Assembly (NCBI RefSeq): GCF_900106035.1
Contig: NZ_FNUC01000003.1
Coordinates: 1,729,501 to 1,793,500, forward strand
Length of the DNA: 64,000 nt
Reading direction: 5' to 3'
Source of the DNA: Jiangella alba
Lineage (GTDB): Bacteria > Actinomycetota > Actinomycetes > Jiangellales > Jiangellaceae
Position 1 is the first letter of the stretch. Every line of letters starts with the position of its first letter. This document shows, piece by piece, positions 23,028-33,001 of the stretch. The notes beneath the pieces were generated by a model that did not search any database, was not told where the DNA came from, and saw only the letters and a program-made list of their open reading frames with translations. The translations under genes and the position numbers were made by a program.

Positions 23028-23064
23028 GGTGACGACGACGGCAACTGTTGGCGCCGGCGTCACC
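23028..23064. repeat. 37-bp imperfect palindrome, family of the 30704 element
   Basis: Outer arms GGTGACG/CGTCACC and inner CAAC-T-GTTG form an imperfect hairpin. It matches the perfect palindrome at 30704-30740 at 29 of 37 positions, including the central GTTGGCG. It stands between the HTH gene and argG and could also end transcription of the former. Confidence 0.55.
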
Positions 23065-23075
23065 ATGCCCGGTGA

Positions 23076-24584
<1,509 letters not shown>

Positions 24585-24600
24585 CGCACGAACGACGCCG

Positions 24601-24635
24601 ACGGCGGCGGCCCCCGCACAGGGAGCCGCCGCCGT
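24601..24635. terminator. Bidirectional terminator after argG
   Basis: ACGGCGGCGGC and its complement GCCGCCGCCGT form an 11-bp stem around a 13-base loop, with further CCC/GGG pairing possible. It lies between the convergent argG and hydrolase genes. No T-run is present, as is common in high-GC actinobacteria. Confidence 0.65.
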
Positions 24636-24644
24636 CGTCGTCGA

Positions 24645-25445
24645 TCAGCGGGTCAGGAAGGTGCGGACGGACTCGGCGACGGATGCGGGCGCCATCCAGA
24701 ACGCCGAGTGGTCCAGGCCGGGCAGCACCTCGACGGTGACGGCGGGCAGCACGCCGGCCAGCGCCTGGGCGCCCTCGTGCATGAACGGCTCGCCGTTCTC
24801 GCCCACCTGCACCAGCACGGGCGCCTCGATGGACCAGCGGTCGCGGGGGAGCGGCTTGCCGTCCTGGGTGCCTTCCACGATGCGGCCGTCATAGGCGTAG
24901 GTGTGCGCGAGCGCGGCCATCGCCTCCCACGACGGGTCCTGCTTCATGCCCTCGACCCATTCGGCCGGGACCAGCAGCAGCTGCGTCATGAAGTACTCGA
25001 CCGCCTCGCTGCGCCTCCCGGCCGCGACCAGCGCCTCCTGGTGCGCGACGTAGCCGGCGGGCGACGGCGGGCGGATGTCGCTGACGATGAACGGCGGCTC
25101 GAACAGGCCCAGGGCGGTGACCTTGGGGCCGAGCGCCGAGGCGGCGTCGAGCGCGAGCATGCACCCACCCGAACCGCTGACCAGCGCGGCCCGGCCACCG
25201 ACGGTGTCGATGAGCGCCTCGATGTCGTCGATCTCGCGGGCCGGGTCGTACGGCTGCGGGTCGCCGCTGCCGCCGCGGCCGCGCCGGTCGAAGTTGACGA
25301 CGGTGAAGTGCTGGCCCAGCTCGGCCGCGATGCCGGTGACGCCGGTGTGGTCCTCGGCGACCGTGCTGACGACGATGACCGCCGGGCCGGAACCCGTGGT
25401 CTCGTACGCGATGGTGGTGCCGTCCTTCGAGGTCAGAGTGTTCAT
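24645..25445 (-). CDS. Alpha/beta hydrolase
   Basis: A 266-residue cytoplasmic hydrolase. It opens with the family start SKDGTTIAYETTGSGPAVIV, has NFDRRGRGGSGDPQPYDPAR, and a nucleophile elbow ALVSGSGGCMLAL in which the serine lies in SGSGG. The catalytic His is in LPGLDHSAFWMAP near the end. The same family occurs at 43506 in a copy that lacks the N-terminal 20 or so residues. It is third in an operon ArsR-SRPBCC-hydrolase; the ATG has AAGGAG upstream. Such triplets are common in actinobacteria and may act on a foreign ester or lactone, but no substrate is known. Confidence 0.88.
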   Translation of the reverse strand: MNTLTSKDGTTIAYETTGSGPAVIVVSTVAEDHTGVTGIAAELGQHFTVVNFDRRGRGGSGDPQPYDPAREIDDIEALIDTVGGRAALVSGSGGCMLALDAASALGPKVTALGLFEPPFIVSDIRPPSPAGYVAHQEALVAAGRRSEAVEYFMTQLLLVPAEWVEGMKQDPSWEAMAALAHTYAYDGRIVEGTQDGKPLPRDRWSIEAPVLVQVGENGEPFMHEGAQALAGVLPAVTVEVLPGLDHSAFWMAPASVAESVRTFLTR

Positions 25446-25455
25446 GGTGGCTCCT

Positions 25456-25935
25456 TCAGAGAATCGTGCCGAGGCGTTCGAGGGCTTCCTGGTAGCCCTC
25501 GCCCATGCCGCTCGCGACGCCCCGCTGGAGCGCCTCGCCGTCGGCGAACACGGCGGCGATGGCGACCCGGGTGCCGGTGCCGTCGGCGGTGAACGTGACG
25601 TCGGTGGGTGTGCCGTCGCCGATGATGGTCCAGTCCTCGGATGCGAACTGGTCGACGTAGCCGAGGTGCTGGTGCGGGCGCACCTCGCGGTACGTGACGA
25701 CGATGTGGACGGCGTCGGCCGAACCGTCGTCGGGGGTCATGGAGAAGCGCCACTGGCCGCCCGGGCGGACGTCCATCCGCTCGACCGTGGTGGTCCAGCC
25801 GTGCGGTCCCCACCAGCGGGCGACGGCGACCGGGTCGGTCCACGCCGCCCAGACGCGGCCGGCCGCCGCGGAGTAGCGCCGCGTGATGGTCAGCGTGTTG
25901 GTCTGCTCGTCGATGACGATGCCGTCGGCGCTCAC
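25456..25935 (-). CDS. SRPBCC/AHSA1-family protein
   Basis: A 159-residue helix-grip (START/AHSA1) protein. Signature parts are NTLTITRRYSAAAGRVWAAW, DPVAVARWWGPHGW, MDVRPGGQWRFSM, and the long C-terminal helix ending GEGYQEALERLGTIL. These proteins form a hydrophobic cavity for a lipid-like or aromatic ligand and are very often co-encoded with an ArsR regulator, as here. GTG 25935 overlaps the ArsR stop (GTGA), fixing the start. It is cytoplasmic. It probably binds the small molecule that the operon responds to; that is inference. Confidence 0.9.
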   Translation of the reverse strand: MSADGIVIDEQTNTLTITRRYSAAAGRVWAAWTDPVAVARWWGPHGWTTTVERMDVRPGGQWRFSMTPDDGSADAVHIVVTYREVRPHQHLGYVDQFASEDWTIIGDGTPTDVTFTADGTGTRVAIAAVFADGEALQRGVASGMGEGYQEALERLGTIL

Positions 25936-26264
25936 GTGTGGTCTCCGTTCGGGTCGGTGTCGTCGAGGAAGTCGCCGAGGCGGTCGAGCCGCCCGGTCCA
26001 CAGGACGGCGAAGCTCTGCGCCCAGGCGCCGATGTCGCGCAGCGGCTCGGGACGCAGCCGGTAGATGCGCTGCTGCGCCTGCCGCGTCGCGTCGACGACA
26101 CCGGCGTCGGCCAGCAGCCGCAGGTGCCGCGACACGTGCGGCTGCGCCATCCCGAGCGCGTCGACGATGCCGCCGACGCTGTGCGGGCCGGAGCGCAGCA
26201 GCTCCACGATGCGGAACCGGCTGGGTTCCGCGATCACGCTCAGCTGGTGCTGCAGCTCGTCCAT
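25932..26264 (-). CDS. ArsR-family repressor
   Basis: A 110-residue winged-helix repressor: LSVIAEPSRFRIVELLRSG, then GGIVDALGMAQPHVSRHLRL as helix-turn-helix, then a beta wing around DATRQAQQRIYRLRPEPL. The C-terminal helix has the DIGAWAQSFAVLWTGRLDRL motif typical of the SRPBCC-linked group. No metal-binding Cys cluster is present. The ATG has TATGTT 6 bases upstream and TTGCAT as -35, with no ribosome site, so the operon is likely leaderless. The site TACAT-N8-ATGTA covers this promoter and that of the divergent epoxide hydrolase, so both are probably controlled by it. Confidence 0.92.
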   Translation of the reverse strand: MDELQHQLSVIAEPSRFRIVELLRSGPHSVGGIVDALGMAQPHVSRHLRLLADAGVVDATRQAQQRIYRLRPEPLRDIGAWAQSFAVLWTGRLDRLGDFLDDTDPNGDHT

Positions 26265-26270
26265 GGCTCG

Positions 26271-26299
26271 AACATACACAAGAACATATATACATGCAA
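26271..26299 (-). promoter_or_regulatory. Promoter of the arsR-SRPBCC-hydrolase operon
   Basis: On the minus strand, TTGCAT (26294-26299), a 17-base spacer and TATGTT (26271-26276) stand 6 bases before ATG 26264. It is unusually AT-rich for this region and fits a leaderless promoter. Confidence 0.6.
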
Positions 26300-26308
26300 G
26301 CAGATGTA
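26291..26308. promoter_or_regulatory. Candidate ArsR operator (TACAT-N8-ATGTA)
   Basis: A perfect inverted repeat with 5-base arms lies between the divergent promoters of arsR and the epoxide hydrolase. It overlaps the -35 of arsR and stands just before the -10 of the hydrolase. Confidence 0.5.
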
Positions 26309-26310
26309 CG

Positions 26311-26316
26311 TAGCCT
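26311..26316 (+). promoter_or_regulatory. -10 element (TAGCCT) of the epoxide hydrolase gene
   Basis: TAGCCT stands 6 bases before ATG 26323 with no ribosome site, fitting the leaderless pattern. Confidence 0.55.
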
Positions 26317-26322
26317 GGGTCG

Positions 26323-27438
26323 ATGGACCTCGAACCGGTGACGGTCGCGGTCGGACGCGACGTGCTGGACGGGCTCGGCGACCGGCTGCGGGCGACGCGC
26401 TGGCCGGCCCGGACGTCGGCCGGCGACGAGCTGGGGCCGGCGACCGCCGAGCTGCGCGAGCTGTGCGATTGGTGGGCGGGCGGATTCGACTGGCCGGCCG
26501 TGCAGCGGCGGCTCAACCGGGCTCGGCACCTGCTCGTCCGGGCCGGCGGCGGCGCCGTCCACGTGGCGGTGCACGACGGCGACGATCGGCCGCCGCTGCT
26601 GCTGTTGCACGGCTGGCCGAGCAGCTTCCTGGAGTTCGAGCGGCTGGTCCCGCTGCTGGCGCCGCGCACCGTCGTCGTCGCGTCGCTGCCGGGCTACGGC
26701 TGGTCCGAGCGGCCCGCCGGACGGTGGACGACGCGCGACACGGCGGGCTTGCTGGCTGAGGTGATGGCCGCGCTCGGGCTCCGCCGGTTCGTCGCGCACG
26801 GCACCGACTTCGGCTCCGACGTCGCCAGCTGGCTGGCGCTGGACCGGCCGGAACTCGTCGCCGGGCTGCACCTGTCCAACGTCGACCTCGGTCCGACGCT
26901 GGCCGCGGGCGAGCAGCCGTCCGCGGCGGAGCGCGACTACCTGGACCGCTTCGACGGCTGGTGGCAGGGCGAGCGCGGCTACAAGGAGATCCAGTCGACC
27001 CGGCCCGGCGCGCTGGTCCCGGCGCTGCTGGACTCGCCGGCCGGGCTGGCCGCGTGGGTGCTGGACAAGTGGAGCACGTGGACCGATCCCGCGCTCGGCC
27101 CGACGGTGGCCGCGCGGGCCGGGCGCGACACCCTGCCCGAGCTGCTGACCTGGTGGTGGGCGACCGGCACCGCGGAGACATCGGTGCTCGACTACGCCGA
27201 CAACCGCGCCGCCGGGACGACGATGCTGCCGGCGGGCGCCCGGATCGAGGTGCCGACGGCGGTCGCCCGGTTCGGCCACGAGCGCGGCTTCCGCGAGGAC
27301 CCGCCGCGGTCCTGGCTGGAGCGGATGTACCGGCTGGAGCGCTGGACCGACCAGCCGCGCGGCGGCCACTTCGCCGCGGTGGAGGCGCCCGATCTGCTCG
27401 CCGCCGACCTCCTCGCCTTCGCCGCCGCTGCCGGCTGA
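26323..27438 (+). CDS. Epoxide hydrolase (EHN domain, alpha/beta fold)
   Basis: A 371-residue enzyme that opens epoxides to diols. Residues 1 to about 75 form the N-terminal EHN domain (LGDRLRATRWP, CDWWAGGFDWPAVQRRLNR). The hydrolase core has LLLLHGWPSSFLEFERLVPL with the oxyanion HGWP, and a nucleophile elbow HGTDFGSDVAS with Asp in place of the usual GGDWG arrangement. Also seen are GYGWSERP and the C-terminal catalytic His in RGGHFAAVEAPDLLA. A cap region lies between about 205 and 290. It is cytoplasmic, divergent from an ArsR operon, and followed 15 bases on by a PPOX-fold gene. The natural epoxide is unknown. Confidence 0.92.
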   Translation: MDLEPVTVAVGRDVLDGLGDRLRATRWPARTSAGDELGPATAELRELCDWWAGGFDWPAVQRRLNRARHLLVRAGGGAVHVAVHDGDDRPPLLLLHGWPSSFLEFERLVPLLAPRTVVVASLPGYGWSERPAGRWTTRDTAGLLAEVMAALGLRRFVAHGTDFGSDVASWLALDRPELVAGLHLSNVDLGPTLAAGEQPSAAERDYLDRFDGWWQGERGYKEIQSTRPGALVPALLDSPAGLAAWVLDKWSTWTDPALGPTVAARAGRDTLPELLTWWWATGTAETSVLDYADNRAAGTTMLPAGARIEVPTAVARFGHERGFREDPPRSWLERMYRLERWTDQPRGGHFAAVEAPDLLAADLLAFAAAAG

Positions 27439-27453
27439 TGAGAGGCTGCCGTC

Positions 27454-27930
27454 ATGACCGCGACCCACCGCGTCCCGTGGCCGCTGCAGCGCCGCCGCCT
27501 CGAGCGGGCCACCGACTACTGGCTGTCCACCACCCGCCCCGACGGCCGCCCGCACGTGGTGCCGATGTGGGGCGTCTGGCAGGACGGCCGCCTGTACTTC
27601 AGCACCGACCCCGCGTCGGTGAAGGGCCGCAACCTGGCCGTCGAGCCGCGCGCCGCCGTGCACCTCGACGGCGGGCAGGACGTGCTGGTCATCGAGGGGA
27701 CGACGGCGCGGGTGCACGACGACGAGGTGTGGGCGCGGGTCGACGACGAGATGGCGGCGAAGTACGTCACACCCGACGGCACGCCCTACCGGATGGCGAT
27801 GGACCCGCCGAACCGGCTCTTCGAGCTGCGCCCGGAACGTGCGCTGGCCTGGTGGGAGGCGGTGACCGGGTCGACGTTCACCCGGTGGGCGTGGAACGGC
27901 GGGCCCGACCCCGAGCCGGTGCTCGACTGA
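27454..27930 (+). CDS. PPOX-fold (pyridoxamine phosphate oxidase-like) flavin/F420 protein
   Basis: A 158-residue split-beta-barrel protein. Signature parts are ATDYWLSTTRPDGRPHVVPM, GVWQDGRLYFSTDPASVKGR and NLAVEPRAAVHLDGGQDVLV. Actinobacterial members bind F420, FMN or heme and often act as small-molecule reductases. The final residues (WWEAVTGSTFTRWAWNGG) match the usual C-terminus. It starts 15 bases after the epoxide hydrolase and is probably in its operon. Its last 53 bases overlap the convergent LysR gene. Cofactor choice cannot be decided here. Confidence 0.9.
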   Translation: MTATHRVPWPLQRRRLERATDYWLSTTRPDGRPHVVPMWGVWQDGRLYFSTDPASVKGRNLAVEPRAAVHLDGGQDVLVIEGTTARVHDDEVWARVDDEMAAKYVTPDGTPYRMAMDPPNRLFELRPERALAWWEAVTGSTFTRWAWNGGPDPEPVLD

Positions 27931-28834
27931 CCAGCGCGCTGCCGGCCGCGAGCGCCTCGGCCGTGGCGACGACGACCCGCTGCATGGCCGCGGCCGCCCG
28001 CGTCAGCGTGACGTCGGAGCGGTGCGCCAGGCTGACGGTACGGGTCAGCCGCGGCGCCGTGAGCCGCACCGAGCGCAGCGCCGGGCGGTCCAGCAGCACC
28101 ATCGCGGGCACGACGGCCACGCCGAGGCCGCGCTCGACGAAGCGCAGCACGGCGTCCATCTCGGCCCCCTCCAGCACGACGGACGGGGTGAGGCCGGCGG
28201 CGCGGAACGCCGCCTCGGTGGTGACGCGCAGGTCGTAGCTCTCGTGGAAGACGATCTGCGGCAGCCGGGCCAGCCGGCGCAGGTCGATGGCCGGGCCGGA
28301 CGAGACCGGCGGCCGCGCCGCGGACGAGACCACCACGAGCTCCTCGGTCAGCAGCGGCGTGCGGGTGAGGCTGGCCGGCCGGTCCTCGGCCTCGGTGATC
28401 AGCGCGAGGTCCAGCGCGCCGCCGGCCAGCTCGTCGATCAGCACCCGCGAGCCGCCCTCGGTGACGTGCAGGTCGATGCCCGGGTGGGCGCCGTGGAAGG
28501 CGCTGACCGCCTCCGCGACCAGGCTGACGCACAGCGTCGGCGTGGCGCCCAGCCGGACCCGGCCGCGGCGCAGCCCGGCGAGCTCGGCCATCTCGCGGCG
28601 GACGGTGTCGGCGTCGGCCAGCATGCGCCGGGCCAGCGGCAGCAGCGTCTCGCCGGCCGCGGTGAGGGAGATGTGCCCGCGGGCGCGGTGGAACAGCTCG
28701 GCGCCGAGGTCGGACTCGAGCGCCGAGATCTGCCGGCTGAGCGACGGCTGCGCCAGATGCAGGTGCTCGGCGGCGCGGGTGAAGTGGCCGAGCCGGGCCA
28801 CCTCGACGAATCCGCGCAACTGCTCCAGGTTCAT
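27878..28834 (-). CDS. LysR-family transcriptional regulator
   Basis: A 318-residue LysR regulator. The N-terminal winged helix (about 1-60) reads LEQLRGFVEVARLGHFTRAA and LHLAQPSLSRQISALESDLG. A linker helix follows, then the two-lobed effector domain with RVRLGATPTLCVSLVAEAVS and IVFHESYDLRVTTEAAFRAA. The final 20 residues are Arg/Ala-rich and low in complexity, perhaps because they overlap the convergent PPOX gene. ATG 28834 has TACGCT 7 bases upstream and no ribosome site. It is divergent from the flavoprotein gene at 28913 and probably controls it in response to that enzyme's substrate. Confidence 0.93.
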   Translation of the reverse strand: MNLEQLRGFVEVARLGHFTRAAEHLHLAQPSLSRQISALESDLGAELFHRARGHISLTAAGETLLPLARRMLADADTVRREMAELAGLRRGRVRLGATPTLCVSLVAEAVSAFHGAHPGIDLHVTEGGSRVLIDELAGGALDLALITEAEDRPASLTRTPLLTEELVVVSSAARPPVSSGPAIDLRRLARLPQIVFHESYDLRVTTEAAFRAAGLTPSVVLEGAEMDAVLRFVERGLGVAVVPAMVLLDRPALRSVRLTAPRLTRTVSLAHRSDVTLTRAAAAMQRVVVATAEALAAGSALVSRAPARGRARRSTPTG

Positions 28835-28841
28835 GGGTCAT

Positions 28842-28871
28842 AGCGTAGGCGCATCGAAACGACGCGAACAA
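28842..28871 (-). promoter_or_regulatory. Promoter of the lysR gene
   Basis: On the minus strand, TTGTTC (28866-28871), an 18-base spacer and TACGCT (28842-28847) stand 7 bases before ATG 28834. This is a leaderless layout. Confidence 0.55.
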
Positions 28872-28875
28872 TGCA

Positions 28876-28906
28876 TTGGAGTTATCGAAGGGCCACGCTT
28901 AGCGTG
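28876..28906 (+). promoter_or_regulatory. Promoter and CACGCT-T-AGCGTG repeat of the flavoprotein gene
   Basis: TTGGAG (28876-28881), an 18-base spacer and TAGCGT (28900-28905) stand 7 bases before ATG 28913. The -10 lies inside a perfect 13-bp inverted repeat (28894-28906), a possible regulator site; RNA polymerase and regulator would compete here. Confidence 0.6.
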
Positions 28907-28912
28907 AAGGGC

Positions 28913-30649
28913 ATGAGCGCAGGCATCTCCCATCGCCAGCTGTCCACCACCGTGCTCGTCATCGGGACGGGAGGGTCGGGGCTGCGGGCGGCCATCGAGG
29001 TCGCCGAGCAGGGCGTCGACGTGCTCGCCGTCGGCAAGCGCCCCCGCGACGACGCGCACACCGCGCTCGCGGCCGGCGGCATCAACGCGGCGCTGGGCAC
29101 CATGGACGCCGGCGACAGCTGGCAGCAGCACGCCGCCGACACCATCAAGGAGAGCTACGACCTCGCCAACCCGCACACGGTCGAGATCGTCACGCAGGGC
29201 GCCGAGCGCGGCATCCGCGACCTCGAGCGCTACGGCATGCAGTTCGCCCGCGAGGCCGACGGCCGCATCTCGCAGCGCTTCTTCGGCGCGCACACGTTCC
29301 GGCGCACCGCGTTCGCCGGCGACTACACGGGCCTGGAGATCCAGCGCACGCTGGTGCGGCGCACCGAGCAGCTGGGCATCCCGATCCTCGACTCCGTCTA
29401 CGTCACCCGCATCCTGGTGCGCGACAACGTCGTCTTCGGCGCCTACGGCTTCGACCTGCGCGACGGCACCCGCTACCTCATCCACGCCGACGCCGTCGTG
29501 CTGGCGGCCGGCGGCCACACCCGCATCTGGCGGCGCACGTCGTCGCGGCGCGACGAGAACACCGGCGACGCGTTCCGGCTCGCCGTCGAGGCCGGCGCCC
29601 GGCTGCGCGATCCCGAGCTGGTGCAGTTCCACCCGTCCGGCATCATCGAGCCCGAGAACGCGGCGGGGACGCTGATCTCCGAGGCCGCACGGGGCGAGGG
29701 TGGCATCCTGCGCAACGCGCTCGGCGAGCGGTTCATGCAGCGCTACGACCCCGAGCGCATGGAGCTGTCCACCCGCGACCGCGTCGCGCTGGCCGCGTAC
29801 ACCGAGATCAAGGAGGGGCGCGGCACCGAGAAGGGCGGCGTCTGGCTGGACGTGTCGGGGCTGCCGCGCGAGACCGTCATGACGCGGCTGCCGCGGGTCT
29901 ACCAGACCATGCTCGAGGTGCAGATGCTCGACATCACCGCCGACCCCATCGAGGTCGCGCCCACGGCGCACTACTCCATGGGCGGGGTGTGGGTCCGGCC
30001 CGACGACCACGGCACCGACGTCGGCGGCCTGTACGCGGTCGGCGAGGCGTCCAGCGGGCTGCACGGCGCCAACCGGCTCGGCGGCAACTCGCTCATCGAG
30101 CTGCTGGTCTTCGGCCGCATCGTGGGCCGGGCCGCCGTCGCGCACGCAGCCGGTCTCGACGCCCAGCGCCGCTCGGCCGACGCCGTCGCCCAGGCCCGGG
30201 CCGAGGTCGACGAGCTGCTGGCGGCGGACGGCCACGAGAACGTGCGCGCCCTGCAGCGCTCCATCCGCAACACCATGACCGAGCACGCCGGCGTCGTCCG
30301 CGACGAGGCCGGGCTGAAGGCGGGGCTGGCCGAGCTCGACCACCTCGACGAGCGCATGGCCGACGTCGGCATCCACCCCGACATCGCCGGCTTCCAGGAC
30401 CTCGCGCACGCCTTCGACCTCAAGGCGTCCGCGCTGGCCGCCCGGGCGACGCTGGAGGCCGCGCGGGAGCGGCGCGAGACCCGCGGCTGCCACAACCGCG
30501 CCGACTACCCGGACCTCGACCCCGCGCTGCGGGTCAACCTTGTGTGGTCGCCCGCGACGGGCGTGGTGCGCGAGGAGATCCCGCCGGTGCCCGGCGAGAT
30601 CGCCGCCCTGATCCGGGACGTCTCGACCGAGGGCAAGCTGGTCGAGTGA
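28913..30649 (+). CDS. Succinate dehydrogenase/fumarate reductase-type flavoprotein (stand-alone)
   Basis: A 578-residue FAD protein of the SdhA/FrdA/L-aspartate oxidase group. Seen are the dinucleotide motif VLVIGTGGSGLRAAIEVAEQ, the FAD-contact AALAAGGINAALGT, a RTAFAGDYTGLEI segment in the region of the histidyl-FAD, the substrate-loop LVQFHPSGIIEPE, ARGEGGILRN, and AVGEASSGLHGANRLGGNSL. The C-terminal helical domain (about 430-578) holds NTMTEHAGVVRDEAGL and RETRGCHNRADYP. No iron-sulfur or membrane-anchor subunit is next to it, so it is not a classical complex II member. It may oxidise a dicarboxylate-like substrate for a specific pathway under LysR control. Family is firm; substrate is open. 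Confidence 0.9.
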   Translation: MSAGISHRQLSTTVLVIGTGGSGLRAAIEVAEQGVDVLAVGKRPRDDAHTALAAGGINAALGTMDAGDSWQQHAADTIKESYDLANPHTVEIVTQGAERGIRDLERYGMQFAREADGRISQRFFGAHTFRRTAFAGDYTGLEIQRTLVRRTEQLGIPILDSVYVTRILVRDNVVFGAYGFDLRDGTRYLIHADAVVLAAGGHTRIWRRTSSRRDENTGDAFRLAVEAGARLRDPELVQFHPSGIIEPENAAGTLISEAARGEGGILRNALGERFMQRYDPERMELSTRDRVALAAYTEIKEGRGTEKGGVWLDVSGLPRETVMTRLPRVYQTMLEVQMLDITADPIEVAPTAHYSMGGVWVRPDDHGTDVGGLYAVGEASSGLHGANRLGGNSLIELLVFGRIVGRAAVAHAAGLDAQRRSADAVAQARAEVDELLAADGHENVRALQRSIRNTMTEHAGVVRDEAGLKAGLAELDHLDERMADVGIHPDIAGFQDLAHAFDLKASALAARATLEAARERRETRGCHNRADYPDLDPALRVNLVWSPATGVVREEIPPVPGEIAALIRDVSTEGKLVE

Positions 30650-30703
30650 TCCCCAGCCGGTGCGGGTCGCCCGCGCCCGGGGTGGGGTGGTGCGTTCGCG
30701 GCT

Positions 30704-30740
30704 GTTGACGCTGACGCCAACGGTTGGCGTCAGCGTCAAC
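30704..30740. repeat. 37-bp perfect palindrome (REP-like; possible terminator)
   Basis: GTTGACGCTGACGCCAAC and its exact complement flank a single G. It lies between the convergent flavoprotein and methyltransferase genes, where an 18-bp hairpin could stop transcription from both sides. A diverged copy (29 of 37 identical) at 23028-23064 shows it is a repeated element and not only a terminator. Confidence 0.75.
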
Positions 30741-30786
30741 CTGGTCGAGGAGAGGTCGTCGCCGCCGTGGGCGGGCGGATCCCAGG

Positions 30787-31530
30787 TCAGGGCAGCGCCA
30801 GCAGCACCCGCTCGTCGAGGTCCTGCCAGACGATCGCCGACTCGGTGAACCCGGCGGTGTCCAGCGCCGCCTGGTGGAACGCCAGCGACGCGGACGCGAA
30901 CCCGCGGCCGTCCTCGGGCCAGAGCCCGGCCCTGGCGGCGTGCTCGGCGGCGAGGTCCGGGTCGGCCCGCAGCGCCTCCCACCAGGCGGCCCAGTCGTCG
31001 GCTCCGGCGGCGACGGCGTCGTCCTGACGGCGCTGGTCGACGCGCTGGGCGGCGGCGCGGATGCGGGGCGTCTCGCGGGGGAACGGGAAGTGGTCGCCGT
31101 TGAGGAACGGCCCGCCCGACTCCGCCAGCAGCTCGCGCAGCGTCCGGTACAGCGGCGCCAGCTCCTCCGGCCGCAGCCAGTGCAGCGCGGTGGTGGAGAC
31201 GACGGCGTCGACGCGGCCGGCGCCCAGCGCCGAGGGCCACTCCGGGTCGCGCAGGTCGGCCCGGATCCAGGTGAGCCGGCCGCCGGCGTCGCCGTACGCG
31301 TCGCGGCCGAGCCGCTGCAGCACCGGGTCGACGTCGACGGCGAGGCAGCGGGCGCCGGGCAGCCGGTCCAGCACCCGGACCGCCGTCGAGCCGGGCCCCG
31401 CCGCGAGGTCCAGCACCAGCGGCTCGGCCGGCGCCAGCTCCTCCAGGAACGCCAGCATGACGTCGTAGCGGCGCTCGCGGTCGCGGATGTAGACCTCCTG
31501 CTGGCGGTCCCAGCTGTCGAGCCAGTTCAT
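30787..31530 (-). CDS. SAM-dependent methyltransferase (second, end of transport operon)
   Basis: A 247-residue class I methyltransferase. The SAM motif I is PLVLDLAAGPGSTAVRVLDR, motif II includes CLAVDVDPVLQRLG, and motif IV-like AVVSTTALHWLRPEELAPLY follows. The N-terminus, MNWLDSWDRQQEVYIRDRER, is typical of a small group of actinobacterial methyltransferases of unknown target. ATG 31530 overlaps the stop of the other methyltransferase (ATGA). It is the last of five overlapping genes that begin with a FecCD-type permease. A likely role is to modify the imported compound or a metallophore, but this is inference. Confidence 0.88.
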   Translation of the reverse strand: MNWLDSWDRQQEVYIRDRERRYDVMLAFLEELAPAEPLVLDLAAGPGSTAVRVLDRLPGARCLAVDVDPVLQRLGRDAYGDAGGRLTWIRADLRDPEWPSALGAGRVDAVVSTTALHWLRPEELAPLYRTLRELLAESGGPFLNGDHFPFPRETPRIRAAAQRVDQRRQDDAVAAGADDWAAWWEALRADPDLAAEHAARAGLWPEDGRGFASASLAFHQAALDTAGFTESAIVWQDLDERVLLALP

Positions 31531-32218
31531 GCCGCCCGCCCGGTGATGAGGAACTGCAGCTGCACCTCGTGGCCGTCGGCGACGCCGAAGCGCCGGTCGA
31601 GGTCGAGGATCTCCGGCAGCGGGGTGACGACGACGTCGGCGAACCCGGCCGCGCGCACCTGCGCCGCGGAGTCGTCGATGCTGGCCGCCTCCGCCAGCGG
31701 CAGCAGCGACAGCGCCCGGCGGTTGTACAGCGTGTCCAGGGGCACACCGGACGGGAACCAGGTGCTGTCGACGGCGGCCAGCAGCCCGCCCGGCCGCAGC
31801 AGCGCCCGCCAGTGGCGCAGCGCGATCTCGGGCGTGCGCAGCGTCCACAGCAGGTACCGGCTGGTGATGACGTCGAAGCTCGCGTCCGGGAAGGACGGCG
31901 CGACGGCGTCGCCGATCAGCAGCTCCGGCGGGTGTGCCAGCCCGGCCGCCTTCTCCCGCGCCTTCGCCAGCATGCCGGGCGAGAGGTCGGTGCCGACGAC
32001 GTCGTGGCCGAGCTCGGCGAGCAGCAGCGCGACGTGCCCGGTGCCGGTGCCGACGTCGAGCACCCGGGCCGGCGGGGCGGGCAGCGCGCGCCGCCACACG
32101 TCCGTCCAACCGGCCTTCACCTCGGCGTTGCCGAGCTGCTCGCGGTGGTGGGCGTCGTAGGAGTCGGCGCGGCCGGTCCAGTACCGGGTGATGCTGTCCT
32201 GGGCGGTGGTCAGGTCGG

Positions 32219-32222
<4 letters not shown>
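31527..32222 (-). CDS. SAM-dependent methyltransferase (first, transport operon)
   Basis: A 231-residue class I methyltransferase. The N-terminal motif SITRYWTGRADSYDAHHREQ is followed by the SAM site RVLDVGTGTGHVALLLAELG and acidic loop VVGTDLSPGMLAKAREKAAG. SFDVITSRYLLWTLRTPEIA and LRPGGLLAAVDSTWF complete the fold. Methyltransferases with a YW...R...YD start are often found beside FecBCD-type metal-chelate transporters in diverse bacteria. The start overlaps the ATPase stop (ATGA) and its stop overlaps the next methyltransferase. It is cytoplasmic. The acceptor is unknown. Confidence 0.9.
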
Positions 32223-32997
<775 letters not shown>

Positions 32998-33001
<4 letters not shown>

